From Chitinophagaceae bacterium (GTDB lineage: Bacteria > Bacteroidota > Bacteroidia > Chitinophagales > Chitinophagaceae): a stretch of 5,874 bases of DNA. Shown here one piece after another: positions 1 to 2,992 of this stretch. The position numbers and the translations under genes are program-made. The notes under the pieces were generated by a model. The model made no database searches, was not told where the DNA came from, and saw only the letters and a list, made by a program, of their open reading frames with translations. How positions within the stretch are numbered: the first letter of the stretch is position 1; every line of letters begins with the position of its first letter. The stretch spans positions 1 through 5,874 of the forward strand of contig JAOQAL010000645.1 in the NCBI GenBank assembly GCA_025963615.1, in the 5' to 3' direction.

Positions 1-76
1 TATACCGCTGTATCATAGTGCCCATGGCACCATCAATGATGAGTATGCGATTTTCTAGTTCTTGTCTGATATACAT
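1..76 (-). CDS. metH: Methionine synthase (cobalamin-dependent), N-terminal fragment, runs off left edge
   Basis: Reading leftward from an ATG at 76-74, the first 25 codons end in the stretch IDGAMGTMIQRY, which is the hallmark N-terminus of the homocysteine-binding barrel of MetH. The enzyme moves a methyl group from methyltetrahydrofolate to homocysteine through cobalamin, in the cytoplasm. Only this start is in the window, so the zinc-binding cysteines and the folate, B12 and reactivation domains cannot be checked; a shorter protein carrying only the homocysteine methyltransferase domain is possible. The ATG at 76 is chosen because family similarity begins there. The frame stays open upstream to a TAG at 298-296, but the intervening codons come from repeat DNA and contain no ATG. 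There is no clear Shine-Dalgarno sequence, only an A-rich stretch before the start. A promoter at 420-450 probably drives it through a long leader. The first 11 codons lie inside a tandem duplication. Confidence 0.85.
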   Translation of the reverse strand, partial: MYIRQELENRILIIDGAMGTMIQRY

Positions 77-219
77 AGTTTCTTTTTTTGAACCACGGAG
101 GCACCAAGGCACAGCGTGGCACGGAGATAAATATGCGTTTTTTGGACTCTTGCCTGTTATCCATAGTTTATCTCTTTGAACCACGGAGGCACTAAGGCAC
201 AGCGTGGCACAGAGATAAA
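44..219. repeat. 88-bp tandem direct duplication (2 copies) spanning the metH start
   Basis: Copy 1 is 44-131 and copy 2 is 132-219, exactly adjacent at an offset of 88. By hand alignment 74 of 88 positions match with no gaps. Each unit has two parts. The part equivalent to metH codons 1-11 (44-76 versus 132-164) differs at 9 of 33 positions. The remaining 55 bases (77-131 versus 165-219) differ at only 5. The second part holds the phrase CCACGGAGGCAC, then AAGGCACAGCGTGGCAC. From memory, related phrases recur between genes in many Bacteroidota and other bacterial genomes; I could not check this here. Confidence 0.9.
132..164 (-). pseudogene. Decayed duplicate of the metH start codon and first 11 codons
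   Basis: This is the copy-2 counterpart of metH codons 1-11. It still begins with ATG (164-162) and translates as MDNRQESKKRI, against MYIRQELENRI in the real gene. Because the duplication is 88 bases long, which is not a multiple of three, this start is out of frame with metH. Its frame runs 43 codons to a TGA at 35-33, overlapping the first 14 codons of metH. It is most simply a leftover of the tandem duplication. Whether ribosomes use it is unknown. Confidence 0.55.
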
Positions 220-240
220 ATAACTTTGTAAACAGTTGAA

Positions 241-267
241 GCTTGCGTTCCGCCGCTGCGGACAAGC
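241..267. other. Bulged G+C-rich hairpin in the metH leader
   Basis: Arm GCTTG (241-245) pairs with CAAGC (263-267), and TCCGC (249-253) pairs with GCGGA (258-262). There is a 3-base bulge (246-248) and a CGCT tetraloop (254-257), giving ten base pairs. Read leftward it is followed by TTCAACTG rather than a T-run, so it is not a convincing intrinsic terminator. It could be a leader element, an RNA-stabilising structure or a REP-like palindrome. Confidence 0.5.
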
Positions 268-322
268 GCAACAGAGGATGACAGCTGTTTTTAAACTAGC
301 TTCATACTATTTATTCAAACTC

Positions 323-364
323 ATAAACGCTGGGAAACCGGTGAAGGAATTTCGTAACGTTTAT
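323..364. other. Imperfect stem-loop in the metH leader
   Basis: ATAAACG (323-329) pairs perfectly with CGTTTAT (358-364). Inside it, GAAA (334-337) can pair with TTTC (350-353), leaving a 4x4 internal loop and a 12-base apical loop. It lies about 50 bases into the predicted metH leader. No T-run follows it on the minus strand. A structured regulatory element is possible, but the pairing is modest. Confidence 0.35.
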
Positions 365-419
365 TAGTTCATGTTTTGAACAGGTTGAACAATAAACAAA
401 TCCGCCTGTAATCAGGGTG

Positions 420-450
420 CAAAGTTAAAGCATTAAGTTGAAAGTTCAAA
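420..450 (-). promoter_or_regulatory. Bacteroidota-type promoter reading toward metH
   Basis: On the minus strand TTTG (450-447) is followed, after a 19-base spacer, by TAACTTTG (427-420). This matches the primary sigma factor consensus of Bacteroidota (TTTG near -33, TAnnTTTG near -7) in both elements and in spacing. Transcription should begin near 413-416. The -33 element directly abuts the recR stop codon at 453-451, so metH has its own promoter rather than depending only on read-through from recR. Confidence 0.75.
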
Positions 451-1071
451 TTAACGGCCGGATACATAGCTTTCGACCGGTAAGCGGTTTTGCAGGCTTC
501 TTGCCAGTGTCATCTCATCGGCATACTCCAGTTCCCCACCAAAGGCAATGCCCCGGGCGATGGTGGTTACGCGGCAATGGTGCGGCTGAAGCTTTTTCTG
601 TATATAGTATATCGTAGTATCTCCCTGGATATTGGGGTTCAATGCGAAAATGATTTCTTCGGTTTTCTCTTTCTGAATACGGTGAAGCAGCGATTCAATA
701 TTCAACTGATCAGGGCCCATACCATCCAACGGAGAGATGACACCGCCGAGCACGTGATAGATGCCATTGTATTGCTGTGTGCTTTCGATGGCAATAACAT
801 CCCGGATATTTTCCACCACACAAATCATTTCCTGCTTCCGCATGCTGTTCGCGCAAATGCTGCAGATATCTCCATCGGCTACATTGAAGCAACGCTGGCA
901 GAATTTAATTTCGCTCCGCATTTTGGCAATGATGTCGCTAAACTGGTTTACATGTCCTGTATCCAGCTTTAGCAGGTGCAAGACCAAACGCAAGGCAGTT
1001 TTTTTTCCAATGCCGGGAAGCTTTGCAAATTCGTTGACTGCATTTTCAAGAAGTGAAGATGAGAATTGCAT
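451..1071 (-). CDS. recR: Recombination mediator protein RecR
   Basis: This 206-residue protein has the usual RecR length and full layout. It has a helix-hairpin-helix near residues 15-34 (LPGIGKKTA), a C4 zinc finger with Cys58, Cys61, Cys70 and Cys73, and a Toprim domain from about residue 82 (VVEN, then the family phrase HVLGGVISPLDGMGP). It ends with the conserved region ARGIAFGGELEYADE at 172-186. RecR works in the cytoplasm with RecO, and in many bacteria RecF, to load RecA onto SSB-coated single-stranded DNA at gaps and stalled forks. The ATG at 1071 is supported by the typical Bacteroidota N-terminus running straight into the helix-hairpin-helix. The gene lies 54 bases after the lipoprotein stop, so co-transcription is possible, but a -7-like box just upstream suggests its own promoter. 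All signature residues are present and nothing suggests damage. The stop is TAA. Confidence 0.97.
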   Translation of the reverse strand: MQFSSSLLENAVNEFAKLPGIGKKTALRLVLHLLKLDTGHVNQFSDIIAKMRSEIKFCQRCFNVADGDICSICANSMRKQEMICVVENIRDVIAIESTQQYNGIYHVLGGVISPLDGMGPDQLNIESLLHRIQKEKTEEIIFALNPNIQGDTTIYYIQKKLQPHHCRVTTIARGIAFGGELEYADEMTLARSLQNRLPVESYVSGR

Positions 1072-1075
1072 AGAA

Positions 1076-1083
1076 CAAAGATA
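1076..1083 (-). promoter_or_regulatory. Candidate -7 box for recR
   Basis: TATCTTTG fits TAnnTTTG and ends only 4 bases before the recR ATG, so transcription from it would begin at or very near the start codon, giving a leaderless or nearly leaderless mRNA. No TTG is present 17-23 bases upstream, so the -33 element is missing or degenerate. The box lies in the 54-base gap after the lipoprotein gene. Confidence 0.4.
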
Positions 1084-1125
1084 AGCTGCCCTTGCTAAAC
1101 AGCTCCTGTTGCGGTTTTAAAATTG

Positions 1126-2643
1126 TTATTGATTAGTTGGCCTGTTTGCGGGTTTACCGCTGCCGCTATTTACTCTTTTCGGGCCTTCCGGTCTTTGTCC
1201 CTGCCGCGAAGGATTTTTGGAAGGAAGCGCATCAATATCCCTTTCAAAATCATTATCCCAGTTGGGCTTTACGGTTATTTTTTGTGCTATGGTCTTTATA
1301 AGTTCGGGTTGTTTACGACCCCCAAAAAACTGACCCGGATCCCATATTCCGTTTTTATTATCATCATACAATATGCGAAGCTGGTATTCACCGGGAGTTA
1401 TAACTTTTTTGTAAAATTCAGGAGTGGTCAGTACCGATGAATCTGTAACCTGGTCGCCCAGGAAAAATAAGAGTACCGGGTTTTTTGACATATCCAGTTT
1501 AGGAAACTTTATTCTTACGGATCCATAATCAGTCAAGCTTTTTGTTTTAAAACTGATCGTATCGGATTTAAGTAATTTTTTCCCCAGTGTATCTGTGGCA
1601 AATTCCTTATCCAGTATAAGGTGATAGGTTGTACCCTCTTTCCAGGTAGTTTTCAATGTCACCGTTTTTTCGGTACTGTCTTTTATAAAACTATATCCTG
1701 TTACCGGTGTAAAAGAAGAATCAGTGGCAAAGCCAATTTTTGTTGTATCGAATGATTTAAGCGGGGTATCAAAATTCATTATAAAGTCCTTCAGCAAATC
1801 CTGTACGTCATTCTGCAGATTGTTGGTAATAATCAGTCGTTTTTCTTTTGAAGTTTGCGGCCTTTTCTTCACGGGGGTCGCTGAAGAAGCGCCTTCATTA
1901 TCCGGAAAAGCATAGAGTGTGATGGCTGACGTGTCTTGGCCAATAATTACGGGTTTATCAGCGAATGCAAATAATTGGTCCCGGCCACTGAACCGGAAGC
2001 TGCTGCCTTCGTCTTTCATAGCATACAAAGCAAATGTGCCTGAGGGCAGGTTACGGAAAATGAAATTTCCATTCACATCCACGCGGGCTATATATCGTGG
2101 CTTTTCCTTTACAATAGCGGAATCATCCGTATTTCTATGTAAAAGAACGGTGAGAGTCGTGTCCACGCCGCCGGTTTTGGCAAGAAAGATTTTGCCGCTC
2201 AATTGCAGTGAATCAAAATAAGTGCCTGTTGAAAATAGGTAAGTGAAATTTTTTAAAACATTTCCTTCATTAAGATCTTTGATAGAATTACCGAAATTGA
2301 GGGTGTAGGTTGTATGTGGTTCCAGAGTGTCTTTTAGTTTTACAACGATCGTATTCAGTTTGCGGTCAACAGCCGGTACTATTTTAGGTGTCGGTGAAAC
2401 AATAAGATTTTTTTGTACATCCTGTATTTCCACATATTCATCAAAGGAAAAAACAATCCGGTTGTCAGTGAAATTCTTTGCAGAGTCCGAGGGCTTGATA
2501 TTAATCACCACCGGCGGAAGTGAATCTTTCGGTCCGCCAAGGGGAGGAATGATATTGGCACAACCGGTCTGAACCAGGATTTGTGGGATCAAAGCGATGA
2601 GCAGGATGACAGATACCCCTGTGAATAGACGATTTTTTTTCAT
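1126..2643 (-). CDS. Ig-like domain lipoprotein (SbsA/Big_5 type)
   Basis: A 505-residue secreted lipoprotein of unknown function. It has a basic start (MKKNR), a hydrophobic segment at about 6-24, and a lipidation cysteine at 28 in the context VQTGC. After the cysteine comes ANIIPPLGGPKDSLPPV, a phrase I associate with a conserved Bacteroidota lipoprotein family. Residues 43-140 fit an SbsA-type Ig-like domain ending in FSTG. Residues about 147-215 resemble a carboxypeptidase-regulatory-like beta sandwich (VNGNFIFRNLPSGTFALYA). Residues about 265-370 look like a second Ig-like domain. Near 426-468 lies DDNKNGIWDPG followed by QPE. The last 33 residues or so are low-complexity, basic and rich in Pro, Gly, Asn and Arg. 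No acidic export signal follows the cysteine, so surface display by that route is not indicated. A scaffold or binding role in the envelope is inference only. A -7-like box lies upstream, and recR follows 54 bases downstream. Confidence 0.85.
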   Translation of the reverse strand: MKKNRLFTGVSVILLIALIPQILVQTGCANIIPPLGGPKDSLPPVVINIKPSDSAKNFTDNRIVFSFDEYVEIQDVQKNLIVSPTPKIVPAVDRKLNTIVVKLKDTLEPHTTYTLNFGNSIKDLNEGNVLKNFTYLFSTGTYFDSLQLSGKIFLAKTGGVDTTLTVLLHRNTDDSAIVKEKPRYIARVDVNGNFIFRNLPSGTFALYAMKDEGSSFRFSGRDQLFAFADKPVIIGQDTSAITLYAFPDNEGASSATPVKKRPQTSKEKRLIITNNLQNDVQDLLKDFIMNFDTPLKSFDTTKIGFATDSSFTPVTGYSFIKDSTEKTVTLKTTWKEGTTYHLILDKEFATDTLGKKLLKSDTISFKTKSLTDYGSVRIKFPKLDMSKNPVLLFFLGDQVTDSSVLTTPEFYKKVITPGEYQLRILYDDNKNGIWDPGQFFGGRKQPELIKTIAQKITVKPNWDNDFERDIDALPSKNPSRQGQRPEGPKRVNSGSGKPANRPTNQ

Positions 2644-2656
2644 AACAGAAACGTTG

Positions 2657-2664
2657 CAAACTTA
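2657..2664 (-). promoter_or_regulatory. Candidate -7 box for the lipoprotein gene
   Basis: TAAGTTTG on the minus strand matches TAnnTTTG and ends 13 bases before the lipoprotein ATG (2643-2641). No clear TTG lies 17-23 bases upstream, so support is the -7 element and its position only. Confidence 0.4.
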
Positions 2665-2722
2665 TAAGGTTTAAGCCTATTTGAACGGTGTTATTTCATA
2701 ATTATCCTATAAATCTTATCTT

Positions 2723-2753
2723 ATTTCCCGTCTATCAGCGCTTTGGGGGAAAT
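2723..2753. repeat. 7-bp inverted repeat upstream of the lipoprotein gene
   Basis: ATTTCCC (2723-2729) and GGGAAAT (2747-2753) are perfect reverse complements around a 17-base loop that itself contains AGCGCT. It lies about 80-110 bases upstream of the lipoprotein start. It could be an operator, a transcript structure or the tail of the helicase transcript. No T-run follows on either strand. Confidence 0.35.
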
Positions 2754-2773
2754 GGTTTTTTTCGTCGGTTAGC

Positions 2774-2802
2774 GTTTTCTGTTAAACGGAAAACCAGGTT
2801 TT
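2774..2802. other. Overlapping, mutually exclusive stem-loops
   Basis: GTTTTC (2774-2779) pairs with GAAAAC (2789-2794), extended inward by a T-G wobble and a G-C pair to an 8-bp stem with a TTAAA loop. The same right arm, AAAAC (2790-2794), can instead pair with GTTTT (2798-2802) around CAG. Only one can form at a time. This could be chance in A+T-rich DNA. Confidence 0.3.
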
Positions 2803-2811
2803 AATTTGATT

Positions 2812-2823
2812 CCCCCGTGGGGG
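2812..2823. repeat. C5/G5 palindrome
   Basis: CCCCC (2812-2816) and GGGGG (2819-2823) are separated by GT and followed by CGGG. Read leftward the palindrome is followed by AATCAAATT, which is A+T-rich but not a T-run. At about 170 bases past the helicase stop it is at best a weak terminator candidate. Confidence 0.3.
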
Positions 2824-2829
2824 CGGGTG

Positions 2830-2948
2830 TTTCACGCAAAGCGCGCAAAGGAGCAAAGGACGCAAAGAGAGATGAACTGTTAAGAGGAGGCCGTCTCAAA
2901 AGGAATATTTCACGCAAAGCGCGCAAAGGAGCAAAGAACGCAAAGAGA
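2830..2948. repeat. CGCAAAG-rich direct repeat, two copies
   Basis: Copy A (2830-2870) and copy B (2908-2948) match at 40 of 41 positions at an offset of 78. Weaker similarity continues through GTTAAG in both. Each copy has an internal period of about 9 bases built on CGCAAAG (CACGCAAAG, CGCGCAAAG, GAGCAAAG, GACGCAAAG). From memory this belongs to a short intergenic repeat type seen in many unrelated bacterial genomes, which yields spurious Arg/Lys/Ala-rich ORFs. It lies about 45 bases past the helicase stop. Confidence 0.85.
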
Positions 2949-2992
2949 CGAACGGTTAAGACGAAGGAACATTTTGTGGTAGAAAAATTGGT

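Larger units (their letters stand above)
77..416 (-). promoter_or_regulatory. Predicted long 5' leader of metH
   Basis: This is the gene-free stretch between the metH start and the promoter at 420-450; a transcript from that promoter would carry roughly 340 untranslated bases. It contains, in transcription order, a stem-loop at 364-323, a bulged G+C-rich hairpin at 267-241, and both copies of the 88-bp duplication. No other TAnnTTTG box was found on the minus strand here. I looked for SAM-I, SAM-II, SAH and cobalamin riboswitch consensus on the minus strand, since metH is often controlled that way, and recognised none. No credible small gene was seen apart from the out-of-frame ORF in the duplicate. 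Confidence 0.5.
2644..2992. other. 349-base gene-free region with inverted and direct repeats
   Basis: This region lies between the lipoprotein start and the helicase stop. From left to right it holds the candidate -7 box, a 7-bp inverted repeat (2723-2753), overlapping stems at 2774-2802, a C5/G5 palindrome (2812-2823) and two CGCAAAG-rich direct repeats (2830-2948). I found no credible coding sequence. The rightward reading through the direct repeats translates as Arg/Lys/Ala-rich repeats and looks like a translation of the repeat DNA. No hairpin followed by a T-run was found in the direction of helicase transcription. Confidence 0.7.

Noticed and set aside
281..293. ACAGCTGT followed by TTTTT as a rightward terminator.
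   Set aside because: The palindrome is too short for a stable hairpin and no gene is transcribed rightward into it.
324..360. Plus-strand phrase GGGAAACCGGTGAAGG resembling part of a cobalamin riboswitch.
   Set aside because: It is on the strand opposite to metH, the remaining conserved core (the CCCGC and ACTGT-type segments) is missing, and no rightward gene follows.
490..972. 160-codon plus-strand ORF.
   Set aside because: It lies wholly antisense to recR, whose frame has complete family motifs; no independent start signal or domain is seen.
2657..2670. CTTATAAG palindrome near the lipoprotein start as an operator.
   Set aside because: It is short, A+T-rich and overlaps the candidate -7 box; it is easily explained by chance.
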